A stretch of 64,000 nucleotides of DNA from contig NW_023503376.1 in the NCBI RefSeq assembly GCF_014529535.1, forward strand, positions 1,798,001 through 1,862,000, written 5' to 3'. Position numbers and translations under genes: made by a program. Shown piece after piece: positions 13,113 through 25,231 of the stretch. The notes under the pieces were generated by a model. The model ran no database searches and was not told the origin of the DNA. It worked only from the letters and a program-made list of their open reading frames with translations. Origin of the DNA: Bradysia coprophila (lineage: Eukaryota > Arthropoda > Insecta > Diptera > Sciaridae). The first letter of the stretch is position 1. Each line of letters opens with the position of its first letter.

Positions 13113-14727
13113 ATCATGTCCGGAGCGATAGCGGAGGACTTGACGCAGTCTAACTTCCAAAAAAAGAACGAAGAAATTTTTTTGAGACGCGGCAACTATA
13201 TATAGGCGAGAATTTAAGTTTCTTTCCTTTGGCCTGTATCACCACAAATCCTATACTATCTTATTCGCGCTTCAAATACGAGCAAAACGAGCTATCACTC
13301 GACTATGTAACTTTAAAATTGCCGGAGATATATCGTTTTGATAGAAAATGCACCAAATTAACGTTTTCCAATCAAAATCTTTCAACTTACTCTGTATGTT
13401 TCTATCTATCTGTCTATCTGTCTATCTGTCTATCTATCGACGGTCGATCTCGGAAACTAGTCAGCCAATCTCCATGAAATTTTGCAGGAACCTCAGGGTG
13501 GGCATAAAAATGAAAATGTGATACGCCATTACCCCAGGAAAAACCAGAATTTTGTTTTATTGGCCTCGAAGTGGTTTCTGAGTGTGGTTTTCGAGGGTCG
13601 GGAACGGGTTTTCGGCTGTAGCTTAGCTGTATTGAAACCTACAGAGGCGTGCGACCCATCAAATGAAAGGTATTCGTAACACGATTCGAACAAAAAAATA
13701 ATTAAAAAAGTCGGGGCAGATTCGTTTTAGCTAGAGTGATTAGAGTGACCAAATTTTGAGCTACTCGAGCGTAGGATGAAAGGACTAATATTTTTTTGGG
13801 TTATGAGAGATAGAGAATTACTTTCTTCGGCAAAGTCTCAGAGTTTTACGAGTAGAACAGAGGGGCGTATGTGAAAAATGTCGAAAGTTGGAAATGGGTG
13901 GGTCAGTTGGGGTTTTAGAGATATTTCTTGAATGGTGGCAGATAGAGAATTACTTTCTGCGTCAAATTTTCGATTTTCGTCTTTCGAATTTCGTCAAATT
14001 TTCGATTTTCGTCAAATTTTCGATTTTCGTCAAATTTTCGATTTTCGTCAAATTTTCGAATTTCGTCAAATTTCGAATTTCGTCAAATTTTCGATTTTCG
14101 TCAAATTTTCGAATTTCGTCAAATTTTCGAATTTCGTCAAATTTTCAAATTTCGCCAAATTTCCGAATTTCTGTTATAAACTGTTATAAAAGGCAGTGTT
14201 CTAAAACTTCTAAAACGACTGATATCCCAACAAAAATCTCTTCGAGAAAAGTGTGACGCAGTCTTTGAAGTACAATTTCTAAAATGAATGATATCGCTAG
14301 AGTTGACGCTTTCAGCTTCGTTACGCAAAAATTAAATTTTACACCCAATTAGTTCAAACAAGCTGGCTTAGTTTTTCTCATCATCTGCCAAATAATTTTT
14401 ACCAAAAAAAATTTGACTGGAAACAACCAAAATTTTACCAAAAAAATCTGCGTCGCAAAGTGGCAAATGTTCAGTAACAGACCAGCAAGAAAATTTATCT
14501 GCCACATGCGACGCAGATTTTTTTGGTAAAATTTTGGTTGTTTCCAGTCAAATTTTTTGGCAGATGATGAGAAAAACTAAGCCAGCTTGTTTGAACTAAA
14601 ATTGGGTGTAAAATTTAATTTTTGCGTAACGAAGCTGAAAGCGTCAACTCTAGCGATATCATTCATTTTAGAAATTGTACTTCAAAGACTGCGTCACACT
14701 TTTCTCGGAGAGATTTTTGTTGGGATA
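13113..14727 (+). mobile_element. non-autonomous repeat family S, copy 1
   Basis: Starts tcatgtccggagcgatagcg and ends agatttttgttggga. It carries a TCTA/TCTG microsatellite (13402-13438), then an array of about 18-bp units containing tcaaattttcgaatttcg (13965-14165). A terminal inverted repeat of about 500 bp (14229-14724) closes it, with arms that fold on each other around 14460-14510. The second copy at 49543-51150 keeps the same order. The microsatellite-plus-tandem-repeat layout resembles HINE/DINE elements, but the large terminal hairpin is unusual for them. No coding capacity: open frames over the 18-bp array are artefacts. Confidence 0.75.
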
Positions 14728-15365
14728 ATGAAATACTAATGCTTTCGGAAACGTAATAATTTCCACATTTTATAGTATTTTGCGATTTGTTAATTTACGT
14801 TTTGCGCACTGTTATTCAATCATCATTAAGACCTAGCCCAAAAATACAAATGGAATTCGATACTTAGTTACGGTCGCGAAAAAAAAAACCAAACTTTTAT
14901 TCGCAAAAAGAAAATTTGAATAAAACTGAATGAAAAAGAGATAACACAACCAGCGATCGATAATAGTTTAGCGTAAAACATAAATTAAATTTAAAAAATA
15001 ATAATAAATAATCTGGCTCGAGCTGAACAATCTTTTTGAACCGAACTCATATTCGTCAATTCATCAACAACTTTATTGTTAATTTAACCATCAATAGCAA
15101 TAAACGAGTGTTAAATTTCAGATAAAATAAACGATTCATTTGTCTTCTGAATTCATGATAAAATCGAATTATAAACAAAACGAAAAAAGTCCAAACGAAC
15201 CATATATCTTGTGTGCGTGCTATGTAATTCCGTTTCATTCGGTACCATATTAATACTATATCCACGAACAACATCAGAAACAAATATTTATGTCGAGGAA
15301 ATAATTTACGGAACGCCTCGCACATTCTGTCTGTTTTTTGTATAAAAATCATCTATATTATCTAA

Positions 15366-15831
15366 ATGGATGTCGATAAAAATATTTGGATTCTATTTTT
15401 ATGTGTGAGGTCTATGGACTGTGTAACAGGTAACATTGACCATTTCGAAACAAATAAAGATTCTAAACAACGGTTTCGATAAGCATTAATATCTCACCTC
15501 GTCGGTCGTTAGTTTTGTTTGTGAATAAAATTATTCCGAGTCAGTGAGACAGAATGTTTGGAAGAAATGTTTCGAAATGCATCTATGAATCGGACCGATC
15601 AACAAATTTCATTCAATTTTCTATTTTGTTGCAGCATCCACGATATTGTTTATGGATATTCATTCATTGGATATTAATCAGGGCAATTATATGAATGAGA
15701 TCCGTTTATACTTTGGTTTTAAATTCGAAAATACTGAAATAAATTTCGAGAATTTGACCACTGGCACAATCTATTTTTTATTGAAAGCTAGCACATTTCT
15801 GCTAGAAATTATTCCTTATTGCAATTTTTGA
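15366..15831 (+). CDS. candidate two-exon small secreted protein (uncertain)
   Basis: Not recognised. ATG at 15366 opens 21 codons with a hydrophobic, signal-peptide-like stretch (residues about 8-16). The frame meets a donor ACAG|gtaaca at 15430. A good acceptor, ttttgttgcag, ends at 15634, and joining 15366-15429 to 15635-15831 keeps the frame open to a TGA, giving 86 residues. The second exon reads as ordinary mixed sequence with one potential N-glycosylation site (NLT). Support is only frame-compatible splicing plus the signal-like start. Sequence composition is AT-rich and no homologue is recalled. A DINE-like insertion starts about 120 bp downstream, so it could also be the remnant of a longer gene. 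Confidence 0.25.
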
Positions 15832-15951
15832 TTATATCTCTTTATAGTCTGTTTCTTATTTCGAAAAAAAGCGTTCTGCTCGATTCAGAACTTTTTTTAT
15901 TTTTTACGATTGGGTATGATTTGGGAGCCAGACTTTCCAAACAATTTTTAG

Positions 15952-17185
15952 ACCCGTACGAAGTACTGGGGTCTTATAGGTTTACGCATACGTTTTTAAC
16001 ACGTCGAATTGGACTCCCTGAGTAAGGGGAAACCTATTGTGGTTGTCTAGAGATGCCAAATCCGCGAAAAAAAAAATGTCCGTCTGTCCGTCTGTCTGTC
16101 TGCACGATAACTTGATTAAAACGCATCCGATTTTGAAAATTCTTTTTTTTCCCGTTTGGTAATGTCAAAAGACAGGCTAAGTTCGAAGATGAGTGATTTT
16201 GGATCGACCCCTCCCGAGCTGTGGCCCAATAAGTGCTTTACGGTTTTTCGAAGATATCTCCGGACATTTAAACGTTAAACTTGTAAATGATACGTCAAAT
16301 GAAAGATATTTACAATACCGATCGACAAAAAAAAAGTTTATGGAAATCGGATGACCGACTCGTGAGTTAGACCCCTTGGTGTGGAACAGGCACAGGGCGG
16401 CAAGCAGTTTTTGCTTGTAGGTCGGCCACATTTCAACATATTTCGTCTGTTTTAGCTTTATTAGATAGGTATTGACCGTACCAATCAGGGAAAAAAAAGT
16501 TTTTGAAATTATGTTCTCCGGAGCGTGAGCTAGGTCTCTTGGAGTGACCTCTTATCTGGCTACTCGGCCGTACAGTGAACGTGGAGTATTTTGTCAATTT
16601 TGTCGAGTATATTTTGACCGAATTTCATGAATTTTTTTTTGTTTGAAAGGTATTAACGAATGTATAGCGTCGGTACTATTTCCGGTCTCCTAACAAAATG
16701 GCTGCCGGCGGCCATATTGGATTTTAGTAAAATAGAAATATCTTGGGAAAAATGATGCTTAGAGAGTTTCTGTTAACATGGAAATAATGTGTTAAGTGTG
16801 AGGGGTTTCAGGGATTCCATATATGGACATCTATATATACCTATATACAGCTATATTGAGCTATATACAGGCATATAGAGCTATATTACAGCATATTCAT
16901 CTGTGAAATGTTTATTTATAGTGAAATATAGTTAAATATAGCGGTATATAGCTGTTTAAATAGGAATTTATGAAATTTGACTTCGTACGGGGCTGTCTAT
17001 ATTGCCTCCGGCAATTTAATTGTATATGATAACAAGGCAAAGAGTGGATAATGTAAGTGATTTTAAAGGGAGAATAGTTTTTCAGCAGAGAAGAAAATGA
17101 AGTAAGAGAAATGAAGAGTTTCACATTAAAGGCTTTTGATACGAATAGGTGTTTCGTACGGGTCGGCGTTAGCTATGTTTTTTTT
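15952..17185 (+). mobile_element. divergent DINE-1/Helentron-like element
   Basis: Begins acccgtacgaagtactgggg, which parallels the start of the other DINE-like copies. It then carries a GTCY microsatellite (tgtccgtctgtccgtctgtc, about 16077) and a related 'ctaagttcgaagatgagtg' block. Near the end, cgtacggggct is followed by a small stem-loop (attgcctccggcaat, about 17003). The last recognisable block, cgtacgggtcggcg, is near 17155. The roughly 145-bp tandem array of the other copies is absent. The right boundary is approximate. Confidence 0.55.
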
Positions 17186-19267
17186 GGTGTTTTGAACCGG
17201 TAAATACCGGTAAAAACCGGTTTTAGTGTAAAACTTAAAAGTGAAATATCTCGGTCAAAACTGAATTTTTTTTTATAGTTGGACCGGAATCTGAAAGGCT
17301 AGCTTAATACCTAAAATCGTTAGAACAACTTTTTTTTGGAAAATTAAAAGTTCAGTGAGTTATCCTGGGTTCCCTGAAAGGTGTACCCGTGTACCGGAAC
17401 AACCGATAACTTTGAACTCAATGTCCCTGGCCAGTTCTAAATAAAATTTGACGTTAGTGGATGCGTTGGAAAGCTGGTGACTAGTACTTTCTAGCCGGCC
17501 GAGCTTGTACGTATCAGAAGAACATGAGATATACCGCTATGAAGCACACCCCTTCCCACAGATATTTTTCTCTAAATAAAATGAGGAATTACCTGAACTT
17601 TTCGAATGTTTTTTTTATCATTTTACCCGAATGAATTACTAGAGCAAAGTGTCTTTGAATGATTCCCCACAATAAGACAATTCTTGAATGTCCTCTAAGT
17701 GCTACCAACGCTAGAACTCAAGGATAAAGTGAACTTCCATAAGTTTTTTTCGACTGTATTTTGTTTTTAAGAATAGTTGAAGCTCTGCAGAGGTCAGTTC
17801 CTAAAACCTCATCACTCATCAGTGCCCATCTTGCTCCCATCGCTAGAACTCAAGGATAAAGTGAACTTCCATCAGTTTTTTTCGACTGTATTTTGTTTAT
17901 AAGGATAGTTTAAGCTCTCCAGAGGTCAATTCCTAAAATCTCATCACTCCTCAGTGTCTATCTCTCTCCCAACGCTAGAACTCAAGGATTAGATGAACTT
18001 TCATCAGTTTTTTTTTCGACTGTATTTTGTTTTTAAGGATAGTTGAAGCTCTGCAGAAGTCAGTTCCAAAAAACTCATCACTTCTCCAGAATCCCATGTC
18101 CAAATTTCCTATGAAAATTTACGTTAACCCTGCTCAACTTTACCAAAACTTGAATTTTGCTTTTGATTTTGTTTCAATTCGCTGAAAATTTCTACGTCAA
18201 TAGAATATGTATTTAAATGGGTCATATGTTTAAGCTCTCTTGACAGTTTCCGATAACATTCATTTTCTTTTGTGTTTGTCATTTATTTAATGTCGTAGCT
18301 TGCGTACACATTTAACACATCATTCCATCATTTGTTATAGTTTCCATAATTAATCCCGTTTTCCTTTTAACACGATGCATCAGTCTCTAAAAAAATATTT
18401 CCCTAATAGCGGATCATCTCGTTGGAAACGTTTCCCAGTAACTATTTGCAAAGGATGATAGTTTGCGCTGTAGAATCATAGTATTTATCAACAATTTTGA
18501 AATCACCTTCTCTCATAATGGTAAATTATTAGGGGAATTTTAGCCGTCGCTAATATCAGTAATGTAATCAATATACTGCGACATGAATGCATCAAAGTCA
18601 GTATATAATAGAACGTAAAAATGTTCAAAGAACTACGGAACTGAAATGAAATCATCTTACGATTTGTTTATACTATTTATATCACCAAACAAAAAACCCA
18701 ATTGATACAATCACCAGAAATATTTCGTTTAGAAGAAAAGAATAGAAAAAATAGAAGACAGGTTGTTCGATGTCAAAACCAATACCGAATGCTATAACTT
18801 TTAGAAGGTGTCACACAACATGAATGAAATTAGAATAAAATTTCGATTCAATTTCTTTACAAATGGGATGTTTAGATCTCGATAAAGATGCAAATTACAT
18901 GGTTCGAATACACTGTGGTCGTTTTGTCATTCAAATAATTACGTGAAAGATTGTGTACGATACATTTGTGTAGTGTTATATACCACTTAACGCGCCTTCG
19001 TTTGATCGAAAACATTTTTTTTAAGGAAAATTGTACGATGTGGATGAGTGTAGGAAACGTCTTATTTCGTTTTGTAGGATTAAAATATTTTCTCACGTTT
19101 ATAACACAGAACTGCATTGCAATGCACATTCAAGACACTGTTATCGTGGTCTCAAATTTTGAGTGATTTATTCAACATTCGTCATAGTCATTCGAACTAA
19201 GAATTTTAACCGTTTCGGTATCCTAACTTTCTACATAGTCAGTGCGGGTACATTATGCCAAATCTGC
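17186..19267. other. intergenic, no gene recognised
   Basis: AT-rich. Apart from the 132-bp tandem repeat described separately, only short open frames without domains are present. Confidence 0.45.
17709..18080. repeat. three tandem copies of a 132-bp unit
   Basis: The word ctagaactcaaggat recurs at 17711, 17843 and 17975, a spacing of exactly 132 bp. Each is followed by a similar tttttttcgactgtattttg block and 'tcatcac'. The units differ by scattered substitutions and there is no coding frame. Confidence 0.85.
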
Positions 19268-20232
19268 TTAAGAGTCATATCGCCAAGACTTCAGGTGATT
19301 GGGGAACAAGCGGTCTCCGATTTTAATGAGTGATAGCTCGTTGGATTCGTCTTTCAATTATAGGAACACGTATCTTTCACTTTTTCTAAAAAAAAATTGT
19401 TTTCTTAAGATTGGAAAACCGTTTGCTCCCACTTGATCATATCGTTTTTCCAAACTCTGTCACGTAGCAAATATTGGTCCAATTGAAAAACTAATTACTG
19501 TTCCGGAGTCCTGAGGTCATTTGCTATACGCTAACACTTTATTTGACTAAAATCCTCCGAGAAAAATTTAATAATTTCTCTTTTGATATTGCTAATAGTG
19601 GATCTGATATATGCGCGACAGATCGAAGCGTTTATCTATTGCTAAGATAAAAGAATAGTAGACGATAAAAAATGACTGCCGTAGTATCGTTCCAGATGCT
19701 GTTCCAGCTGTAGAGCACTCAGAAAGAAGGAAAAAATCTGCATTTTGGCATTACCTTTTTTTCCAACACTTCTGTAGGCTTGCAGCCCTAAAGTACTGGG
19801 TTCATTTATATGTGCAACGATAGTGGGTGAGGCCAACTACAACACCCCATACTCAGATCCGCGGAACAACGAAGCTGCAGAGAAGGAGTACTCTCCGAAC
19901 ATTCACTATATTTTTAGTCATAACTCTCGTGGATCTACATGCACCAAGGAGTGTGTATACTCTACCTGTAGGTCTTTCCGAGGCCGACATTCGTACAACA
20001 TTACAACAATTTAAAATAATTTTTTCTTGAGTTATTGCCGAAAAACTGTTTTCGGTACCCTCTGACATGTGATCACTTTTGAACACTTTTCACAGAAAAC
20101 AATTTTTTTTTAGAAAAAGTGAAAGATACGTGTTTCCTAGAATTGAAAGACGAATCCAACGAGGTATCACTCATTAAAATCGGAGACCGCTTGTTCCCCA
20201 ATCACCTGAAGTCTTGGCGATATGACTCTTAA
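19268..20232. mobile_element. TTAA-bounded palindromic element, internally deleted copy
   Basis: Bounded by TTAA at 19268-19271 and 20229-20232, with inverted ends TTAAGAGTCATATCGCC. Compared with the complete copy at 23205-24807, most of the left arm is missing. Only about 130 bp of it remain before the sequence jumps to the central region and then runs through a full right arm. It ends 384 bp upstream of the gcm start codon, so it may lie in gcm 5' regulatory or leader sequence. Confidence 0.85.
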
Positions 20233-20615
20233 GATGAAAAATCTTTGTTCTGTCACTCAAATTTTCGAGCGGTAGGTTGTCCCTGAAGAGAAAAGATCTT
20301 GCGTATACAACCCACATCGCAGAGGCTTTATAACCCCTCCGACAATTTTGTGATGTAAACTATGCATTAGGCCTATCCTCGTTAGAATCATCAATTGTCC
20401 AATTGTGTCCTGGGGACTGAAATGCACACATGCCCTAGGTCTATTCTTATCAATTTTACGAGCGACTGATGAGTTGTGATAATGTAACTGCCTCTGTCGC
20501 ACCTGAGTACTGCAAACAATGTTATACCTAAGCTTTTACACCCAATGTACTGGAATATAACCGAAAACTTTCCTGTTCCAGACAATTTGTTGCAATCAAT
20601 CAAAACCAAATTCAA

Positions 20616-22373
20616 ATGACCTACACCAACCAGCAAACGACTATGATCAACAAAGACTGGGATATAAACGACATAACCGTGCCTGTGATATCGCCCAGCG
20701 ATTACAACAATTTCAATGAATGGGCGGACGGCCACGTGAGACTCGTCTATCCACCGGATCATGAAGAAGCCAAAAAACATACATCGGGATGGGCAATGCG
20801 CAATACGAACAATCACAATGTAAATATTTTAAAGAAGAGCTGTCTGGGTGTCTTGGTATGTTCGTTCAATTGTGTGCTGCCGAACGGCGATACGATCCAT
20901 TTACGACCAGCTATTTGTGATAAGGCACGAAGAAAACAGCAAGGGAAGATGTGTCCGAACCGAAATTGTAAGGGTGGACGATTGGAGATTCGATCGTGTC
21001 GTGGCCATTGTGGATACCCAGTCACACACTTTTGGCGACACACTGACCATGCGATCTTCTTCCAATCGAAGGGCGTTCATGATCACTTACGACCAGAGCC
21101 AAAGAATAATGTTGAGTCCAGACGGGTCATTGGTGGACGACGAGTGCGGGGTCTTGCTGTACTGTTGGCTAGAGACGCAGCTTTGAGTAACAAGGTGATT
21201 ACTTGCTTAACTGTGTGCCAGGGAAGTTAAATTATAATAATTTCTATCTCTCAGTTATCTTCGCTGCGGCAGTACAAGAAACAGATTCAAACAACCAGTA
21301 ATTTGGATGTGCTACCACCGCCATTGATACCAGATAAAAGCAATGGTGAGAAAGAATTCCTGTGAAAGAGTCGCACTTATCCGGCTGTATCAACTTCTGA
21401 CAATTTCCATTCTATTTCAGAGGCTTCGTGCAACTGTTTCAAACCGATCTGTTCGTGTCCAATACCGAAAAATGGAACTCAACAGCCAACGAATTATTAC
21501 TCCGAAAATATTAACCAAACACAATATGTACCAAGCGCCAGTGAGAATTACTGGATCCCCAATCGATATAACCAATGCACAACAACGTTCAGTTACTCAT
21601 CGGAAGATGCGCTGCTTAATAATCAAAACGAACCGGAGTTCATCAATTTCGAGCCGAATGCTAACGCATACAAACTGTCCCCGTTATCGGGAGAGGTATT
21701 TCAGCCGGACGAAATATTCCAACTTGATCAACCAATTCGATATCCGAACAATGGATTCAGTACAACGTCCCCGCAGACACTGTTAGATCTGGGAAGTGGT
21801 GCGATCGAAACTAAAATGAATGCATCGGCTCATTGCTTTAACGATGCCTCCGATTCGTTCTATAATTTGAATGAAGACAGCACGAGTTCCAGTCAAAATA
21901 ACGATAGCTCCATTTGTGGCTATGCGAACTACCATAACAACAACAATAACAACGTGGTGGGAAACGAGGTGGAAAACAACAGAGTCATTGCTGGTGGTGG
22001 TTCGTCCGACATGTCTTTGCTGAGTGGATGTGACGGTATCGGTCATAGTGCACAAATGCAGCGATTCGAAAACAGTTTCCATATACAGTATGACCATCAG
22101 CCGGTTGTAAATTTTAAACCGAACCGAGGAAAATATGACGAGATGGTTGTGGATAATGGTTACAGAAAATCGTACGGCCTGTACGATGAGAATCAAACAT
22201 TTCTGAGCGATGGCAGTGGACAAGGGCTGGCTGAAAAACTTCATCAACAATCGAACGGATCGGATCTGTCGTTAGCGTATCAGCAACAGTTTATGGAACC
22301 GTGTTTCGATTACACAGCCAACGATGTTGACTCGCATGTGACTTACAAAATAGCTTTAGATTCTGGTCAATAA
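20616..22373 (+). CDS. gcm: glial cells missing-type GCM transcription factor
   Basis: Zinc-dependent DNA-binding transcription factor; in Drosophila the gcm genes set glial and haemocyte fate. Coding exons 20616-21194, 21255-21345 and 21421-22373 join in frame with GT-AG introns (60 and 75 bp) to give 540 residues, near the 504 of Drosophila gcm. The GCM domain fills about residues 14-170: it starts at DWDIND, contains [20 protein letters not shown] (59-78) and [11 protein letters not shown] (101-111), then [15 protein letters not shown] (128-142) and KGVHDHLRP (152-160). Its Cys and His ligands appear intact. The C-terminal half is Asn/Ser-rich, as expected for an activation region. The start is uncertain: the frame is open upstream to 20532 and a good acceptor (cctgttccag) ends at 20581, so an upstream exon may exist. 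gcm versus the paralogue gcm2 cannot be separated here. Confidence 0.93.
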
Positions 22374-22905
22374 ATGGATGTCTTGTGTGAATGAGAGCGA
22401 CGCTTTTACTTACCTCATATGGATCGGTTCAGAAACGTGAGAGAGCATAAAACCGAATATCGAACTCTTGTCCCATGGTAACGAAGCCTTTCTTTGCAAT
22501 TTTCTTATTTTCTTTCAGACGCATTTATCCAGGCATCGGTCGTTTCCTTACAATTCGCTAGTCATTGTGTTCTGTTGATAGAAAGTTCCAACAGCAAGTT
22601 GAGGCAATGTGTTTTGTTGAAAAAAATATTTTTTTTTTTATTTTTTCCTTTCTTTAAATAAGTTTTTACTTTACAATCAAAACAATTAACAAATGTTCAC
22701 GCGAGTAGTACCTACTGTTTACGAAATATTTCCAATTTAATAATGAACACATAAATAATGACGGACTGGACTGGACTTCCTGAACATAATATAATCGTTG
22801 ACATAGGCTAGGCTCAATGCATACTGACATACACCTTTTAAAATCGAAATCTGTGATCGTATGTCCACCAGGACCGCAATTCAGAAAATATCATGTGATA
22901 CTCCT
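22374..22905. other. gcm 3' UTR and intergenic
   Basis: No gene. It presumably contains the gcm 3' UTR, but no canonical AATAAA stands out near the stop. AT-rich with a long T tract near 22630. Confidence 0.4.
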
Positions 22906-23161
22906 AGGGTGGATCGATTTAAAAATTCTTATTTTTATCCAAAAATCACATCGTGTTCCATGACCGTCAGAGCCCCCAGATCATTTTCTAGAAGAACATT
23001 TTTTAATTGTATGTTATAAGGGTACCAGCCGAGCAATTTTTGAGTAGGATTCACTAACAATAAAATGCAAATTTCTTGACATTTTCCATCCAATTTTCAA
23101 AAATTATTTTGACGGTCATGGAACACTGAAATTTTTTAAATCAATCCACCTGATTCACCCT
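22906..23161. repeat. small MITE
   Basis: Ends are inverted: agggtggatcgattt at 22906 faces aaatcaatccacc...caccct at 23138-23161. An inner pair, gttccatgaccgtca (about 22954) and tgacggtcatggaac (about 23110), pairs as well. No coding sequence; target duplications not clear. Confidence 0.7.
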
Positions 23162-23204
23162 AATACTCACATAGTGTCTGTTCAATTTAAGCTTAGGGAT
23201 ATGT

Positions 23205-24807
23205 TTAAGAGTCATATCGCCAAGACTTCAGGTGATTGGGGAACAAGCGGTGTCCGATTTTAATGAGTGATAGCACGTTGGATTCGTCTTTCAATTCTAG
23301 GAAACACGTATCTTTCACTTTTTCTTAAAAAAAATTGGTTTTCTGTGAAAAGTGTTCAAAAGTGATCACATGTCAGAGGGTACCGAAAACAGTTTTTCGA
23401 CAATAACTCAAGAAAAAATTATTTTAAATTGTTGTAATGTTGTACGAATGTCGGCCTTGGAAAGACCTACAGATAGAGTATACGCACTGCTTGGTGCTAG
23501 TTGATCCACTACAGTTATAACTAGAAATATAGTGAATGTTCGGAGAGTACTCCTTCTCTGCAGCTTCGTTGTTCCGCGGAACTGAGTATGGGGTGTTGTG
23601 GCTGGCCTCACCCACTGTCGTTCCACATATAAATGAACCCAGTACTTTTGTGCTACAAGCCCACAGATGTCTTGGAAAAAAAGTTGGTGTCAAAATGCAG
23701 ATTTTTTTCTTCTTTCTGAGGGCTCTACAGCTGGAACAGCATCTGGAACGGTACTATGGCAGTCATTCTTTATCGTCTACTATTCTTTTACCTTATCAAT
23801 AGAAAAACGCTTCGATACGTCGCGAATATATCAGATCCAATGTTAGTAATATCAAGAGAAAAATCATTAAAGTTTTCTCGGAGGATTTTAGTCAAATAAA
23901 GTGTTAGCGTATAGAAAATGACCTCAGGAGTCCGGAACAGTAATTAGTTTCTCAATTGGACCAATATTTGCTACGTGACAGAAGATTGGAAAACCGTTTG
24001 CTCCCAGTTGATCGTATCGTTTTTCCAAACTCTGTCACGTAGCAAATATTGGTCCAATTGAAAAACTAATTACTGTTCTGAAGTCCTGAGGTCATTTTCT
24101 ATACGCTAACACTTTATTTGACTAAAATCCTCCGAGAAAACTTTAATGATTTTTCTCTTGATATTACTAACATTGGATCTGATATATTCGCGACGTATCG
24201 AAGCGTTTTTCTATTGATAAGGTAAAAGAATAGTAGACGATAAAGAATGACTGCCATAGTACCGTTCCAGATGCTGTTCCAGCTGTAGAGCCCTCAGAAA
24301 GAAGAAAAAAATCTGCATTTTGACACCAACTTTTTTTCCAAGACATCTGTGGGCTTGTAGCACAAAAGTACTGGGTTCATTTATATGTGGAACGACAGTG
24401 GGTGAGGCCAGCCACAACACCCCATACTCAGTTCCGCGGAACAACGAAGCTGCAGAGAAGGAGTACTCTCCGAACATTCACTATATTTCTAGTTATAACT
24501 GTAGTGGATCAACTAGCACCAAGCAGTGCGTATACTCTATCTGTAGGTCTTTCCAAGGCCGACATTCGTACAACATTACAACAATTTAAAATAATTTTTT
24601 CTTGAGTTATTGTCGAAAAACTGTTTTCGGTACCCTCTGACATGTGATCACTTTTGAACACTTTTCACAGAAAACCAATTTTTTTTAGAAAAAGTGAAAG
24701 ATACGTGTTTCCTAGAATTGAAAGACGAATCCAACGTGCTATCACTCATTAAAATCGGACACCGCTTGTTCCCCAATCACCTGAAGTCTTGGCGATATGA
24801 CTCTTAA
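23205..24807. repeat. complete 1.6-kb near-perfect palindrome, TTAA ends
   Basis: Arms of about 770-800 bp are reverse complements almost base for base. An 88-codon frame on + at 23536-23802 is identical to one on - at 24211-24477. They meet around 24000 at a short loop beside 'ggaccaatatttgctacg'. Both ends are TTAAGAGTCATATCGCC, with TTAA at 23205-23208 and 24804-24807, fitting TTAA target duplication. The high arm identity means the palindrome is young or maintained by gene conversion. No transposase frame is present. Confidence 0.92.
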
Positions 24808-25222
24808 GCAAAAATACCGAGAGCCGACAAGTTTCTTCGGACTAAATCGGTTCACAGATTGAGTATTCCTTTCGAGCTCGAAAATGTTGCGAACGAGGAT
24901 GAGCACAGGGTATATTATCCCGGTCGTGTCATATAGTAGAATATTTTTTGTCAAAATGTAGGTTGAATGGCACACAATGGTTGGAATTTAATGGACAAGT
25001 TGGAAATAGATCTGGCCGCCGCGAGAAACGTTTCAATAAAATTTGTAATTTAATTCTCCCTGTGATACCAATACCTGAATAGTTCCATCAATTTCATGTT
25101 TCTACCAAAACGAACGACATTAGTTCAGTAAGAGAGATTCTTCTAAATAAAGGCCTTCCGACGTTTCCAACGTATCGCACGCATTTTTCAGTGGAATTTT
25201 TTTACATGTGCCTTCATCGTGC
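24808..25222. other. intergenic, nothing recognised
   Basis: Short unique AT-rich spacer between the palindrome and foldback element B. No supported feature. Confidence 0.5.
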
Positions 25223-25231
25223 ATATTTGGT

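Noticed and set aside
13402..13438. TCTA/TCTG tract considered as an independent microsatellite or CRISPR-like array
   Set aside because: It is the fixed microsatellite part of repeat family S (also at 49850) and a CRISPR array is not expected in an insect genome.
15056..15352. 98-codon minus-strand frame with two hydrophobic segments
   Set aside because: Very AT-rich composition gives Phe/Leu/Ile/Lys-rich translations by chance. No splice or homology support.
23408..24605. 72-, 88- and 89-codon frames around the palindrome
   Set aside because: The same frames appear as mirror copies in both arms and again in the related elements near 1 kb and 19.8 kb. They are repeat sequence without a domain.
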